Below are positions 35,614 to 45,038 of a stretch of DNA of 64,000 nt, in pieces. The stretch comes from MFD04580-c1 sp963702995 (lineage in GTDB: Bacteria; Planctomycetota; Phycisphaerae; Tepidisphaerales; Tepidisphaeraceae): NCBI GenBank assembly GCA_963702995.1, contig OY969783.1, forward strand, positions 1,240,001-1,304,000, written 5' to 3'. The stretch's first letter is position 1, and every line of letters begins with the position of its first letter. The notes under the pieces are model-generated. The model was given only the letters and a program-made list of their open reading frames with translations, did no database searches and was not told where the DNA came from. The position numbers and the translations under genes were made by a program.

Positions 35614-36193
35614 GTGGCCAATGAATCCTTGTTAGACAGGATGGTCCTTGCGGTGGAACGCGTTCGAGAGAGGCTCACCCGGGCAGCGCCGCGCGTTGGA
35701 GGCCGCCGGCGTCCCGTATGCGGTCGCCGGTGGGAATGCCGTTGCGGCGTGGGTCGCAAGCGTTGACCCGGCCGCCGTGCGCAACACGCAGGATGTTGAC
35801 GTCCTGCTTCGGCATTCCGATCTCGAGGCGGCGGCGTCGGCGCTGACCGCGGCGGGTTTTGTCCGAGCGCAGGTCTCTGGCGTCGATCTGTTCCTCGACG
35901 GGCCGACGGCGAGCGTTCGAGACGCTGTGCATATCGTCCCCGCCGCTGAACGCATTCGGCCGGAGTATCTGACGGACTCGCCGGATGTCACGGACTCCAA
36001 GAACGTCGGCGCGTTTCGGGTCGTCTCGCTCGAGGCCCTGGTGACGATGAAGCTGACGTCGTTCCGCCGCAAGGATCAGGTGCATCTGCTGGATCTGCTC
36101 TCCGTCGGCCTGGTGGACGCCGGCTGGGTCGGCCGCCTTCCAGCCCCGCTGGCTTCGAGGCTGCGGGAACTGATCGACACGCCGGACGATTGA
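35614..36193 (+). CDS. Nucleotidyltransferase-fold protein (frameshift near 35690)
   Basis: A GTG at 35614 opens VANESLLDRMVLAVERVRERLTRAA; one base over, the protein continues RALEAAGVPYAVAGGNAVAAWVASVDPAAVRNTQDVDVLLRHSDLEAAASALTAAGF. The GGNAVxxW and TQDVDVLL (metal-binding Asp pair) motifs are those of MNT/AbiEii-like nucleotidyltransferases. The end is SLEALVTMKLTSFRRKDQVHLLDLLSVGLVD. Total about 190 residues. Such proteins can be antitoxin- or toxin-like AMPylases or tRNA-modifying enzymes; no obvious partner gene is adjacent. Confidence 0.72.
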
Positions 36194-36545
36194 ACGGCCC
36201 GGGGGGTCAGCGACTTCCGGATCGGCCGGGTTGCGGCCGCTGTTGATGAACGGCCGCCCTACCGTCGCGCCGGCGATGGCGGCGATCACGAAACGGGAGC
36301 CGCCTCATCAACCGCCGAAGACATTCGCAGCATGCTACCCGTGGCCGCTCGCGCGGACAAACGAGCCTTCGGATCGCGTGTTGGGCCGAAGCGGAATCGT
36401 GGCCCCTAAATCACGGTGCGTAGGCCAGCGCCTTCGAATCTGCCTTCCCATCGCCACCGGTTTTACGGGGCAGAGGGCATCGGAACAGCGCGTAATTACT
36501 CACTGCTGATAACCGAAGTAGAAGTGTCACCACCCCCCGAGCCAC
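36194..36545. other. Intergenic stretch, nothing recognised
   Basis: 352 bp between convergent genes. No gene, repeat family member or strong hairpin was found. Confidence 0.5.
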
Positions 36546-37508
36546 CTACCGCTTCTCCACCAGCCGGTCGCGATAAAACTCGATCATCTTGCTCAGCCCT
36601 TCGCGACGGCTGATCTTCGGGCTCCAGCCGAGCAACTGCTTGGCGCGGCTGATGTCCGGGCAGCGGACGCGGGGGTCGTCCGGGGGCATGGGCTGGTGGA
36701 TGATCTGACTGCGGCTTTCGGGGATGAGGATCAGAATTTCCTTGGCGATGTCGAGGATCGTCAGCTCCTGGGGGTTGCCCAGGTTGATCGGCTCGTGGAA
36801 ATCCCCCTCCATCACCAGGTTGATCCCGCGCACCAGGTCCGAGACATAGCAGAGGCTGCGCGTCTGCTTCCCCTCGCCGAAAACCGTGATCGGCTCGTTG
36901 TTCAGCGCCTGGCGAATGAAGCTGATGACCACGCGGCCGTCATACGGGTCCATCCTCGGGCCATAGGTGTTGAAGATCCGGATGATCCGCGTGTCCGCGC
37001 CCCGCTCGCGGTGATAGGCCATCGTGCAGGCCTCGCTGAACCGCTTGGGCTCGTCGTACATGCTCCGAAGCCCGATCGGGTTGACGTTGCCCCAATAGTC
37101 CTCCCGTTGCGGGTGAACGGCCGGGTCGCCGTAGCACTCGCTCGTGCTCGCCATCAGGAAGCGGCCCTTCTTCTCCAGCGACAACTCGAGCAGGTTCCAC
37201 GTCCCCTGGCTGTTCACCTTCACCGTCGCGATCTGATGCTTGACGTAGCCGATCGGGGATGCGGGCGACGCCATGTGGTAGATGCGATCGATTGGGCCGT
37301 CGATCGTCAGCGGCTCAATCACGTCGTGGCGGACAAAGCGGTAGGCTCGGTTCCCCTCCAGATGCGCGACGTTGTCAGCGTTACCGGTGATGAAGTTATC
37401 CACCCCGACAACCTCATGCCCCTGCGACAACAGGAGATCGGTCAGGTGTGAGCCAAGGAAGCCGGCGGCGCCAGAGATCAGGATTCGCATCGAAAGTTGT
37501 CCATTCAC
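36546..37508 (-). CDS. UDP-glucuronic acid decarboxylase (UDP-xylose synthase) family protein
   Basis: 320 residues, extended SDR. NAD-binding ILISGAAGFLGSHLTDLL, DNFITGNADNVAHL and HDVIEPL, the substrate loop YHMASPASPIGYVKHQIATVKVNSQGTWNLLEL, catalytic Ser/Thr in ASTSECYGDPAVHPQ, and the YDEPKR version of YxxxK. These are hallmarks of UDP-glucuronate decarboxylases, which make UDP-xylose for polysaccharide. The downstream part reads RIFNTYGPRMDPYDGRVVISFIRQAL and INLGNPQELTILDIA. It lies downstream of a GT2 gene on the same strand, suggesting a polysaccharide or lipid-sugar pathway. Confidence 0.93.
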   Translation of the reverse strand: MNGQLSMRILISGAAGFLGSHLTDLLLSQGHEVVGVDNFITGNADNVAHLEGNRAYRFVRHDVIEPLTIDGPIDRIYHMASPASPIGYVKHQIATVKVNSQGTWNLLELSLEKKGRFLMASTSECYGDPAVHPQREDYWGNVNPIGLRSMYDEPKRFSEACTMAYHRERGADTRIIRIFNTYGPRMDPYDGRVVISFIRQALNNEPITVFGEGKQTRSLCYVSDLVRGINLVMEGDFHEPINLGNPQELTILDIAKEILILIPESRSQIIHQPMPPDDPRVRCPDISRAKQLLGWSPKISRREGLSKMIEFYRDRLVEKR

Positions 37509-37705
37509 GGAAATCCAGGCACGTCAGGCCCTCAACCGGATGCCCAGGGATCATCGCCTGAAACAGGCTGAAGCTTCACGGCCCCCGGCCCTTATCCCGG
37601 CCAGCGGCCGCTCGGCGAGTCAAAACCCACGTTCGAACGCCTCGCGTCGGTGTGTGTCGTGGCGACCCGTATCGCGGCCCCCCTTCTCGCAGATCCGGGC
37701 TGAGG

Positions 37706-38533
37706 TTACTCGATCAGCCGGAATCGGAGAATGGTCAGGATGGCTTTCACCCCGTCGCGCCAGGTGATCTTCTTCCCCTCTTCATAACCGCGGCCGTAGT
37801 AGGCGACGCCGACCTCATAGATCCGCAGCGCCGGTCGCATCCGCGCGACCTTGGCGGTGATCTCGGGCTCGAAACCGAAGCGGTCGCACTTCAGCTCGAT
37901 CTGATCCAAGACCTCTTTACGAAAGGCCTTATAACAGACCTCCATGTCCGTCAGGTTGAGGTTGGTACACATGTTGCTGAGGAACGTGAGGAACTTGTTC
38001 CCGAGCGTATGCCAGAAGTAGAGCACCCGATGCGGCTCACCGATAAAACGGCTCCCGTACACAACATCGGCTCGGTCTTCGAGGATCGGTTGGAGGAGCT
38101 TGGGGTAGTCGTCGGGATCGTACTCCAGGTCGGCATCCTGAACCAGGACGATGTCGCCCGACGCCTGCCGAAACCCGTCGCGAAGGGCAGCGCCTTTCCC
38201 CTGGTTGCGGGCCTTGTGCGTCACGCGGATATCGACGCCGGGGAAAAGCTCGGGCAACTGGTCCAGTTTGGCGGCGGTCTGGTCGGTCGAACAGTCGTTG
38301 ATGCAGATGATCTCCCGATCCACATTGCCCGGCAAGGGAGCGTTAACCACAAGGGCGATCAGGGTTTGCACCGTATCGCCTTCGTTATAAACCGGGATGA
38401 CGATCGAGAGCTTTAGGCGCGTCGCGCGCTCCATTGAACGTCGCGGGGACGGTACGCCCGCCGGGCGGAGGGCCGGCCCGCCGCGGGAGCCGGTTGAGTC
38501 GGCGCGGGGAATCATTTGGTTCATTACGTTCAT
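37706..38533 (-). CDS. Family 2 glycosyltransferase (dolichyl-phosphate mannose synthase-like)
   Basis: Up to 275 residues; the domain starts at about residue 41, so the start could be the ATG at 38434. GT-A fold with LSIVIPVYNEGDTVQTLI, CINDCSTDQTAAKL, GKGAALRDGFRQASGDIVLVQDADLEYDPDDYPKLL (DADLEYD metal/donor site) and VYGSRFIGEP. No C-terminal membrane helices are obvious, so it is the soluble DPM1 type. It probably loads a sugar onto polyprenyl phosphate. Confidence 0.9.
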   Translation of the reverse strand: MNVMNQMIPRADSTGSRGGPALRPAGVPSPRRSMERATRLKLSIVIPVYNEGDTVQTLIALVVNAPLPGNVDREIICINDCSTDQTAAKLDQLPELFPGVDIRVTHKARNQGKGAALRDGFRQASGDIVLVQDADLEYDPDDYPKLLQPILEDRADVVYGSRFIGEPHRVLYFWHTLGNKFLTFLSNMCTNLNLTDMEVCYKAFRKEVLDQIELKCDRFGFEPEITAKVARMRPALRIYEVGVAYYGRGYEEGKKITWRDGVKAILTILRFRLIE

Positions 38534-38692
38534 TGGTCGGCCCAGCGAATATCGAATATGGAGTGCGATCCCGAGAAATCACGGCGCGGGAGGCTTCCCG
38601 GACGACGCGGCACCTGATCCTAACCCGCTATCGGGGAATCTCAAACCGGCCGGGCGGCCGGCTTAGCGCGCCGCACACGGGTTTGGGCCTTC

Positions 38693-39538
38693 CTATTCCG
38701 GACGAACGGGTTGTACCGCCAGCGCGGCCGCCACGGGGGCATGTCCTCGAGGCGGGGTCGGTTCGTCGGAAAGGAGGCGTCCGTCCTCCATGGTGACGAT
38801 TCGCCGGGCCCGACGGGCGAGTGACAAATCGTGGGTCACCATCACGATCGCCTGGCCATTCGCCCATAGTTCTTCGAACGTCTGGGCGACGGTCTCACTG
38901 TTCTGACGATCGAGGTTCCCGGTCGGCTCGTCGGCGAGCAACACGGCCGGCTCGTTCGCCAGTGCCCGCGCGATCGCGACGCGCTGCTGCTCGCCGCCAC
39001 TGAGTCGATTGGCCCGCCGCCTGCATTTGTCCCCCAGGCCGAAGCGTCGAAGCAGTTCGGCCGCCCGCTCCATCGCCTCCTTGCGCTTGAGCCGACCCAG
39101 CTTGAACATCGGCAGAGCGACGTTCTCCTGGGCGGTAAACTCCTTCAACAGGTAGTGGAACTGGAAGACGAAGCCCACCTTCTCATTCCGAAGCCGCGCC
39201 AGCTCGGTATCGTCCAGGGCCAGGGTATCGTTGCCTTCGATCAGGATCTGACTGGGGCCTGTCGGAGTCGGGGCGGGGCTGGGCCGATCGAGGCCGCCCA
39301 GCAGATAAAGGAGCGTGCTCTTGCCCGATCCGCTCGCCCCGACGATTGACACGTACTCCGCCGCTCCGATCGACAGCGAGACGCCGCGCAGGACGTGATT
39401 CGGGGCATCGGCACTTCCCAACAGCCGATGAACGCCTCGCGCCTCCAGGAGCGGCACCCGCTCGGCGGCCGACATGCGCGCGGCGGCCGACATGCGCGCG
39501 GCGGGCGGGCCGGGCACGCCGCCGTCAGTGCGCGCCAC
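38693..39538 (-). CDS. ABC transporter ATPase (LolD/MacB type)
   Basis: 281 residues from a GTG at 39538. Walker A GASGSGKST, Q-loop VFQFHYLLKEFTAQENVALP, signature LSGGEQQRVAIARAL, Walker B VLLADEPTGNLD and H-loop VTHDLS. The first ~25 residues contain a duplicated RMSAA unit, so translation may really start at one of those internal ATGs. The gene start overlaps the end of the permease gene. With the permease and adaptor it forms a MacAB/Lol-like exporter that would move lipoproteins or small molecules from the inner membrane to the envelope. Confidence 0.92.
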   Translation of the reverse strand: MARTDGGVPGPPAARMSAAARMSAAERVPLLEARGVHRLLGSADAPNHVLRGVSLSIGAAEYVSIVGASGSGKSTLLYLLGGLDRPSPAPTPTGPSQILIEGNDTLALDDTELARLRNEKVGFVFQFHYLLKEFTAQENVALPMFKLGRLKRKEAMERAAELLRRFGLGDKCRRRANRLSGGEQQRVAIARALANEPAVLLADEPTGNLDRQNSETVAQTFEELWANGQAIVMVTHDLSLARRARRIVTMEDGRLLSDEPTPPRGHAPVAAALAVQPVRPE

Positions 39539-40773
39539 GGATCACCTCCACCGGGTCATACTTCGCCGCTCGCCTTGCCGGGTAGATCGACGCACCGATC
39601 ACCACAGCCATCGCGCAGAAGAAGGCGAGCCAGGTACTGGCTGTTGTGCTCGCTCATCAGCAGGCCTTCCGTCTTGACCAGCCCCTCCATCGGGATCGGA
39701 ACCTTGCGCAGCCCTTCGATGGAAAGCTTCCCCAGCACCAGGCCGATCGACGAGCCGATCACCCCGATCACCAGCCCCTGGAACAGGTAGATCAGGGTGA
39801 TGTCGTTGCGGCTCAGGCCGAAGCTCTTGAGGATCGCGATGTCGTTCACGCGCTCCAGCACCGCCATCACAAGGATGTTCAGCACCCCAAACGCCGCGAC
39901 GATCAATAACGCGGCCGTGATGATGTACGTGATGATGCTCTGGATCTTGAAGATCTTCAGGAAGTTCGCGCTCGCCTCCTGCCACGACTCGGTTCGATAC
40001 CCCGCGATCCCCTCAATCTGCGCCGCCAGCGGCTGCGCCTGGGTGTAATCGTCGGTGCGAATCACGATCTCGTTGATCACGTTCCGCTTATCCAGCAGCG
40101 TCTGCGCGCTGTTGAGCAGCATATAGGCGCGAGAGTAATCGACCGGGGTCACGCCCGTCTGGAAGATCCCCACGACGCGGCCGCTCGTCTTGCCGCCGGT
40201 GGAACTGGAGAGGGAGACCGTGTCATCCAGGTTTGCCCCCAGCACATCCGCGACGCCCCGTCCCAGGATCACGCCGTCGGCCGACGTGCGCAGGCGCGAG
40301 AAATCCCCTTCGAGCAGGTCCTTCCCAATCGTCGTCACCCGAACCTGTCGCTCGGGATCGACGCCGAGAATGTTCAGGTTGATCGTTTTCGTGCCGTAGG
40401 TGGCGATGACGCTACCGTTAACCACCGGCGCGACGGCGATCACGCCCGGCCACCGGTCCAGTGCCGCGATCAGCCCCCCCGCGTTGCGGATCTTCTTGAT
40501 CTGATCGCGCGGCTTGACCCGCGCCACGTCCAGCAGGGCGTTGGGGCTCGGGTAAGCCGGCTCCAGGATCCGCGTCCGACTCTCCCGCGGCTCATCCTTC
40601 ACCGTGATATGCCCCGAAGACTCCACCGTCTCAATGATGAACTTATCGGTCAGCCCGTTCATCAACGAGGTCATCGTAATGAACATCGTGACGCTGATCG
40701 TCACCCCCGCAATGCACACGAACGACTGCCGTTTGTGCGCCAGAAAATATCGAAGGGCGATGAACCAGCGCAT
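39525..40773 (-). CDS. MacB/LolCE-type ABC permease (frameshift near 39636)
   Basis: Four transmembrane helices in the 1+3 layout: MRWFIALRYFLAHKRQSFVCIAGVTISVTMFITM, then a large periplasmic domain, then helices around IITYIITAALLIVAAFGVLNILVMAVLERVNDIAILKSFGLS and LIYLFQGLVIGVIGSSIGLVLG. The first frame ends wrongly after SEHNSQYLARLL; the next frame gives TWLAFFCAMAVVIGASIYPARRAAKYDPVEVIRGAH to the TGA at 39525, the expected family C-terminus. Start set at 40773, because the open N-terminal extension to 40872 reads through a low-complexity intergenic tract. Confidence 0.9.
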
Positions 40774-40878
40774 TTGAATCAAACGATAAAGGACGAAGGT
40801 GAAGGCCGAAGAAAATGCTGAAGGCGGAATGCTGAAGGCGTAACGAAAACCGATGCGGTTAAAGTCTGACACATTCTT

Positions 40879-40912
40879 TCTTCATCCTTCTCCTTCATCC
40901 TTCATCCTTCTC
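40879..40912. repeat. CTTCATCC-type low-complexity repeat
   Basis: Units such as CTTCATCCTTCTCCTTCATC sit directly between the adaptor gene stop and the permease gene start. Complementary GAAGGTGAAGGC-type sequence lies just upstream (40795-40840), so the tract could fold back on itself. Confidence 0.65.
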
Positions 40913-40913
40913 T

Positions 40914-42218
40914 TCAGAACCCTCCCCGAAAGATCTCCTTCGCCTTCGGCTTGTTCTGGTCGGCGGCCGCTTGGGGGGAGACGAAGGCTTCCCGAACGTG
41001 CTGGCCCTCGTGAAGGCCGGCGACGGGGCTGATGAGGACGCGGTCGCCGCGGGCGGCGCCGGAGACCACTTCGGTGCGCTCGACGCCGCGAATCCCGAGC
41101 GTAGCCTCCACCGCGCGGATCGCGCCGTCCCGCAGAAGGTAAATATGCCCCTCCTGGACAGCCTGGCTCGGCACGATCAGGGCGGAGGGCTTCGACGCGA
41201 CTTCGAACGCGAGTTCCCCCGTCATGCCCGGCGACATTTTTGGGTCGGGGTGCGTGAGTTTGATGTCCACCTCGAACGTGCGGCGGTCGGGGTCGGCCTT
41301 ATCGTAGATCCGCGTCACCCGCCCTTCGAAAGGGCGGCCGGCGAACGAGTAGAGGGACATGATCACCTTCTGCCCGAGGTTGACCTGGGTCACGTCCTCT
41401 TCATCGACCTGCGCCCGCATGACCAGGTTCTCCGGCCGCACGTCGGCGATTGTGAACAGGGCGTCGTTGATCGCGAGCCGCGTCCCCAGTGATACCGGGC
41501 GATCAAGGACGACTCCATCGATAGGGCTTTTCAAGACTTGCAAATCATAGTTGAACCGCGCGATGCTCAGCGCCGCCTCGGCGACGTCCAGCTCGCGCTG
41601 GAGCTGAAACCGCATCGCCGCCTTCTCGCTCTTGAGCGATTCCAGGTCGCTCCAGAGCGTCTTGACGCTATTCAGCGACTTGTCGAAATCGCTCTGGGAG
41701 GCCGAGCTGGTTTCCATCAGTTTGGCCATCCGATCCTGCTCGCGTTTGGCGATGGCGAGCAGCTCGGTGAGCGCGGACATCCGGTCGTCGAACTCTTTCA
41801 GGATCGGAGAAGCCGCCTCATCGGCCCGGCGGCGGCGTTCCTCCGCTTCGGCCGCCGCTTTGTCAACGAGGAAGCGGAGCTGCGAATCCTCGATTCTCGC
41901 CAGGGGCACGCCGGCGGCGACGCGATCCCCCTTGTCGATGTACGGTTTGGCGGACGACACCTGGCGAACGAACCCGGCGACGCTGCTGCGGATCGGGTAT
42001 TCGCGAACGGGCTGAAGCGTCCCCGTCGCGTAGAACGCCTGGACCACTGGCCCGTCCACCACTTCGGTGACGGAGACGGTCGGCCTGAGCAGCCGCACGC
42101 CAAACCACGCCCCGGCGAGGGCCACCGCCACGCAGAGCACGATGACCACGCCTCGGGGGACGGCGGCGGCCCGTCGGGCCGGATTGGAGTCGCTCTGTGC
42201 AGGGCGCGGGGACGGCAT
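40914..42218 (-). CDS. Periplasmic adaptor subunit (HlyD/MacA-like) of the ABC exporter
   Basis: 434 residues from the ATG at 42218 (an in-frame ATG at 42239 also exists). N-terminal membrane anchor GVVIVLCVAVALAGAWFGVRLL, then lipoyl half-motifs (YPIRSSVAGFVRQV and LKSPIDGVVLDRPVSLGTRL) flanking a long coiled coil (about 115-225, KAAAEAEERRRRADEAAS...ELDVAEAALSIARFNY). A beta-barrel domain and membrane-proximal domain end at VLISPVAGLHEGQHV. First gene of the adaptor-permease-ATPase operon on the minus strand. No TolC-like gene is in the window. Confidence 0.92.
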   Translation of the reverse strand: MPSPRPAQSDSNPARRAAAVPRGVVIVLCVAVALAGAWFGVRLLRPTVSVTEVVDGPVVQAFYATGTLQPVREYPIRSSVAGFVRQVSSAKPYIDKGDRVAAGVPLARIEDSQLRFLVDKAAAEAEERRRRADEAASPILKEFDDRMSALTELLAIAKREQDRMAKLMETSSASQSDFDKSLNSVKTLWSDLESLKSEKAAMRFQLQRELDVAEAALSIARFNYDLQVLKSPIDGVVLDRPVSLGTRLAINDALFTIADVRPENLVMRAQVDEEDVTQVNLGQKVIMSLYSFAGRPFEGRVTRIYDKADPDRRTFEVDIKLTHPDPKMSPGMTGELAFEVASKPSALIVPSQAVQEGHIYLLRDGAIRAVEATLGIRGVERTEVVSGAARGDRVLISPVAGLHEGQHVREAFVSPQAAADQNKPKAKEIFRGGF

Positions 42219-42503
42219 GCCCGCAGTATAGACGAACACTTTGAGAAAAGTTTCACAATCTCGAAGCGGCGCAAGGATCGCTTTCGGCGGCCCCGCGATT
42301 TCAGCGAGGGAGACTCATTCGTGGCGGCCGTCGTCGCCCGTTCTACCGCAAACGCGAGCCCCCTTTACAGCCGCTTGCGACCCGACGCGGCAGCTCTTTT
42401 TTGCTTGACACCCCCATCCCAGGGCCCTACGTTTCAATAGACCTCCCCTTGCACCGTTAATCCGATGGTTTGGGCCCGCCTCGGTACGCCCAGGAGCCTC
42501 CCG

Positions 42504-42896
42504 ATGTCTGTTCAAATGGAGTTGCACAAGATCATTATCAGCGAAATGCAGGATCAGCAGATCATCGTCTTGAAGGAAGTGGACGGGGAGCGAAAGTTCC
42601 CGATCGTGATTGGAAGCGGCGAGGCGTACGCGATCGACAGGCGGCTGAAGGGGATTGTCCATCCGCGGCCGCTGACCCACGAGCTGCTCGCCAGCGTGAT
42701 CGAGTCGATGGGGGGGACGATCGACCGAATCGAAATTAATAACCTTCAGGAGCACACGTTCTTTGCCCGTATCCACATTCGCCAGAACGGCCACATGGTG
42801 AAAGTTGACAGCCGCCCCAGCGACGCGATCGCCTTGGGTGTGGCGACGACCGTGCCGATTTACGTCGCCGACCATATCCTGGACGAAGTGTGCTAA
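42504..42896 (+). CDS. Bifunctional nuclease family (DUF151) protein
   Basis: 130 residues from the ATG at 42504, with AGGAG 7 nt upstream. DUF151/BFN-type sequence throughout: IIISEMQDQQIIVLKEVDGERKFPIVIGSGEAYAIDRRLKG, RPLTHELLASVIESMGGTIDRIEINNLQEHTFFARIHI and VDSRPSDAIALGVATTVPIYVADHILDEV. Members show RNase and DNase activity in some organisms and are linked with stress responses in others. Monocistronic as far as can be seen. Confidence 0.93.
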   Translation: MSVQMELHKIIISEMQDQQIIVLKEVDGERKFPIVIGSGEAYAIDRRLKGIVHPRPLTHELLASVIESMGGTIDRIEINNLQEHTFFARIHIRQNGHMVKVDSRPSDAIALGVATTVPIYVADHILDEVC

Positions 42897-43302
42897 GCGG
42901 CGCGTCGCAGCGCGTTTAGGCGAAACCTGTCGGGAAACTAGGCATTTCATTCTCTTTGTGTCGCTCACGCCGCGCCGGTGGGCACGCCAAACCGCGACCT
43001 AGGCGACCGCATTTTCATTCGCGGCCCGCTCCTCCATCTGTAAGTCCTTTCCATACCATCGATAACGTCACCAGCCGGGCGGCCTGACGCGGCGGCTGGT
43101 AAATCGGGTGTTCGGCACGCTGGTTGTATTGGCTTTTGCGTGACGAAGTGCTGGGTGTACTATCCTTCGCGTAAACGTCTGGAATGAACGCCCCCTGATG
43201 AGGCCCGCAACGCTTGAACCGACCGGCACGCGCCGGCCGCCAATGCGTTGATGTTGTGGGTTCGGGCGCGTGTCGGCCGGCGTTGCGAAGGAGTGCTTTC
43301 CC
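42897..43302. other. Intergenic stretch upstream of the PII gene
   Basis: 406 bp with no gene. The AAGGAG ribosome-binding site of the PII gene is at about 43288-43293. No clear nitrogen-control operator or -24/-12 promoter could be identified. Confidence 0.45.
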
Positions 43303-43641
43303 ATGCAGATGATCGAAGCCGTTATCAAGCCCCACAAGCTCGAAGCGGTGAAACAGGCCCTGGCCCGGATTGGGATCCTTGGCGTGACCGCTGTCGAATG
43401 TAAAGGGTTTGGGCGGCAGATGGGCCATACCGAACGATATCGCGGCGCCAAGATGGACGTCGGCTTTGTCCCCAAGGTGCTGCTCAAGATCTGCGTGAAG
43501 AGCGAAGAGGCTCGTCAGGCGATCGCGGCGATCACCGAGGCGGCTCGGACCGGCGAAGTGGGTGACGGAAAGATCTTTGTCTTCCCTGTCGCCGAGGTCA
43601 TCCGCATTCGGACCGGCGAGGCCAACGAGCAGGCCCTCTAG
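43303..43641 (+). CDS. glnB: PII-family nitrogen signal protein lacking the uridylylated Tyr-51
   Basis: 112 residues, same length as E. coli GlnB and colinear with it: MQMIEAVIKPHKLEAVKQALARIGILGVTAVECKGFGRQMGHTERYRG. The T-loop reads ERYRGAKMDVGFVPK, so Tyr-46 is present but position 51 is Met (E. coli has Tyr-51, the uridylylation site) and position 49 is Ala (no Ser-49). The ATP-binding C-terminal GDGKIFVFPVAEVIRIRTGE is intact. It should still sense ATP/ADP and 2-oxoglutarate, but not be controlled by uridylylation. No amtB or glnA is adjacent. Confidence 0.93.
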   Translation: MQMIEAVIKPHKLEAVKQALARIGILGVTAVECKGFGRQMGHTERYRGAKMDVGFVPKVLLKICVKSEEARQAIAAITEAARTGEVGDGKIFVFPVAEVIRIRTGEANEQAL

Positions 43642-44114
43642 GGGCCGCGCACAGCTTCGTACAGCTTCGAACAGTGGCGCCGATGCCGGCATCGACCACC
43701 GGTGTTGACGGGTCGCCAAGCGAGCGATGGTCTGAGTTTGCGGCGGGGGCTCCGTCGGGTCGTATGCGCGAGTGGGTCGCGCCGGCGGTGGTCGGCGGGA
43801 GGGAATGGGAAGCCGTGCGAGGTGCAACGCCTCGCCCGGAGTGGTGGCCAGGCGGCCGGTTTATTGGCGGAAGGATCGGGCTCAAACGAGGGGCGGCGCG
43901 TGCCGCATCCGAGATTGGTGGGCGCATCGGGAACCCCTCGACGCCGCCGGTCGCCGGCGCTCGTGCGCCCGGCCGGGCCCCGCTCCTTCGCAGGCGCTTA
44001 TCGTGCCTCAAGAGGCACGGGGCCGCTTGCCTTCCAAGGCATTCGCGTTTCACGTCGTCGGGGCTCACCGTAGGGACACGCGCCGCTTCGCCCACCTGAC
44101 GAGCAGCGAACGCC
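43642..44114. other. GC-rich gene-free stretch between the PII gene and the Fic-like gene
   Basis: 473 bp. Several long frames are open on both strands only because stop codons are rare at this GC content; none looks like a protein. No repeat or terminator was identified. Confidence 0.45.
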
Positions 44115-44900
44115 ATGCGCCCCTGGACCGATCGAACGCTGTCCCACCCGCGTAACGGCCCAGTGCTCCATCCGGGCGCCGCGCACGCAATCTCCCCCCT
44201 CTCCACCCGCCCGCCCAGCCTCAAGCCGGTCAACTGGAAGGCGCGCCTCAAGGCGATCGATCGCAAACGGCGGCTGCTGCGACGGCTGGCCCCCAAGCCC
44301 GCCCGCGACGCCATGGCCCGCTATCTCACGCGCGTCACCCGGGCGAGCTTCCTCATGGACGGGATCGAGATCTCCGACCACGACATCACTGAAGCCTTCG
44401 CCCGAGGCGCCGCCAATCGACGGTTCCGATCACGGCAGGCCCAGCGCCTCCGAAACCACATGGCCATCCTCTGCCGGGTCAAGCGGCTGGCGCGACGGGG
44501 CCACACGCTCTCCGCGAGTCTGGTCGTCCGCTGGTACACTTCGATCAGTTGCGGGCTCTCCAGCGCTCAACTCGACGAGCCGACACTGCTTCGCCTGGAC
44601 CGGGTCGTCCGCCAGATCAATTCCCCCCACCTGAACCTGCGGCCGGCCGTCGAGGAGATCGCCCGCCTCCACGCCGAGCTGATCGCCGACCCTGTCGTGC
44701 CCAGCTTCAACGGCATCCTCGCCCGGCTCCTGCTCACCTGCCACCTCGAGCGGTGCGGCCTTCCGCCCCTCCTGTTCGACCCCGCCCGAGATCGCGCGCT
44801 CCCGCCGACCCAGGGGATGGCCGGCCCCGTCCAGCGCCTGCTCCAACTCGTCGAGGCCAGCTACGACGCCCTAGCGGCCGCCGCCGCCGCCCCCGCCTGA
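44115..44900 (+). CDS. Fic-like protein with degenerate catalytic motif
   Basis: 261 residues. Order of features matches Fic proteins: an N-terminal helix region, ASFLMDGIEISDHDI (compare the inhibitory SxxxEG motif), QRLRNHMAILCRVKRLARRGHTLSASLVVRWYTSIS, and the segment IARLHAELIADPVVPSFNGILARLLLTCHLERCGLPPLLFDPARD. The last aligns with Fic LHxxFxxIHPFxDGNGRxxRLLxNxxLxxxGxPP, but the catalytic His and the GNGR core are replaced (DPVVPSFNGI). It is therefore probably not an AMP-transferase of normal type. A divergent scaffold or regulator, or a protein with altered chemistry, is more likely. Confidence 0.6.
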   Translation: MRPWTDRTLSHPRNGPVLHPGAAHAISPLSTRPPSLKPVNWKARLKAIDRKRRLLRRLAPKPARDAMARYLTRVTRASFLMDGIEISDHDITEAFARGAANRRFRSRQAQRLRNHMAILCRVKRLARRGHTLSASLVVRWYTSISCGLSSAQLDEPTLLRLDRVVRQINSPHLNLRPAVEEIARLHAELIADPVVPSFNGILARLLLTCHLERCGLPPLLFDPARDRALPPTQGMAGPVQRLLQLVEASYDALAAAAAAPA

Positions 44901-44965
44901 TCAAAACGCAATCCGGCGACGCCGGCCGATGAAGGCTAATCAATGAATCGGAAGCCTCTTTTTCC

Positions 44966-45036
44966 CTTCATCCTTCACCTTCATCCTTCGCCTTCAGCCT
45001 TCATCCTTCTCTCGTCCCTTCATCCTTCTCTTCCCC
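44966..45036. repeat. CTTCATCC-type low-complexity repeat
   Basis: Repeated CCTTCATCCTTC and CCTTCAGCC units fill the space between the Fic-like gene and the convergent HAF-repeat gene. Same family of tracts as at 26158 and 40879. Confidence 0.7.
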
Positions 45037-45038
45037 CG

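Noticed and set aside
43674..44099. Long plus-strand open frame between the PII and Fic-like genes
   Set aside because: Composition is low-complexity Arg/Gly/Ala, frames on both strands are equally open, and there is no convincing ribosome-binding site or family.
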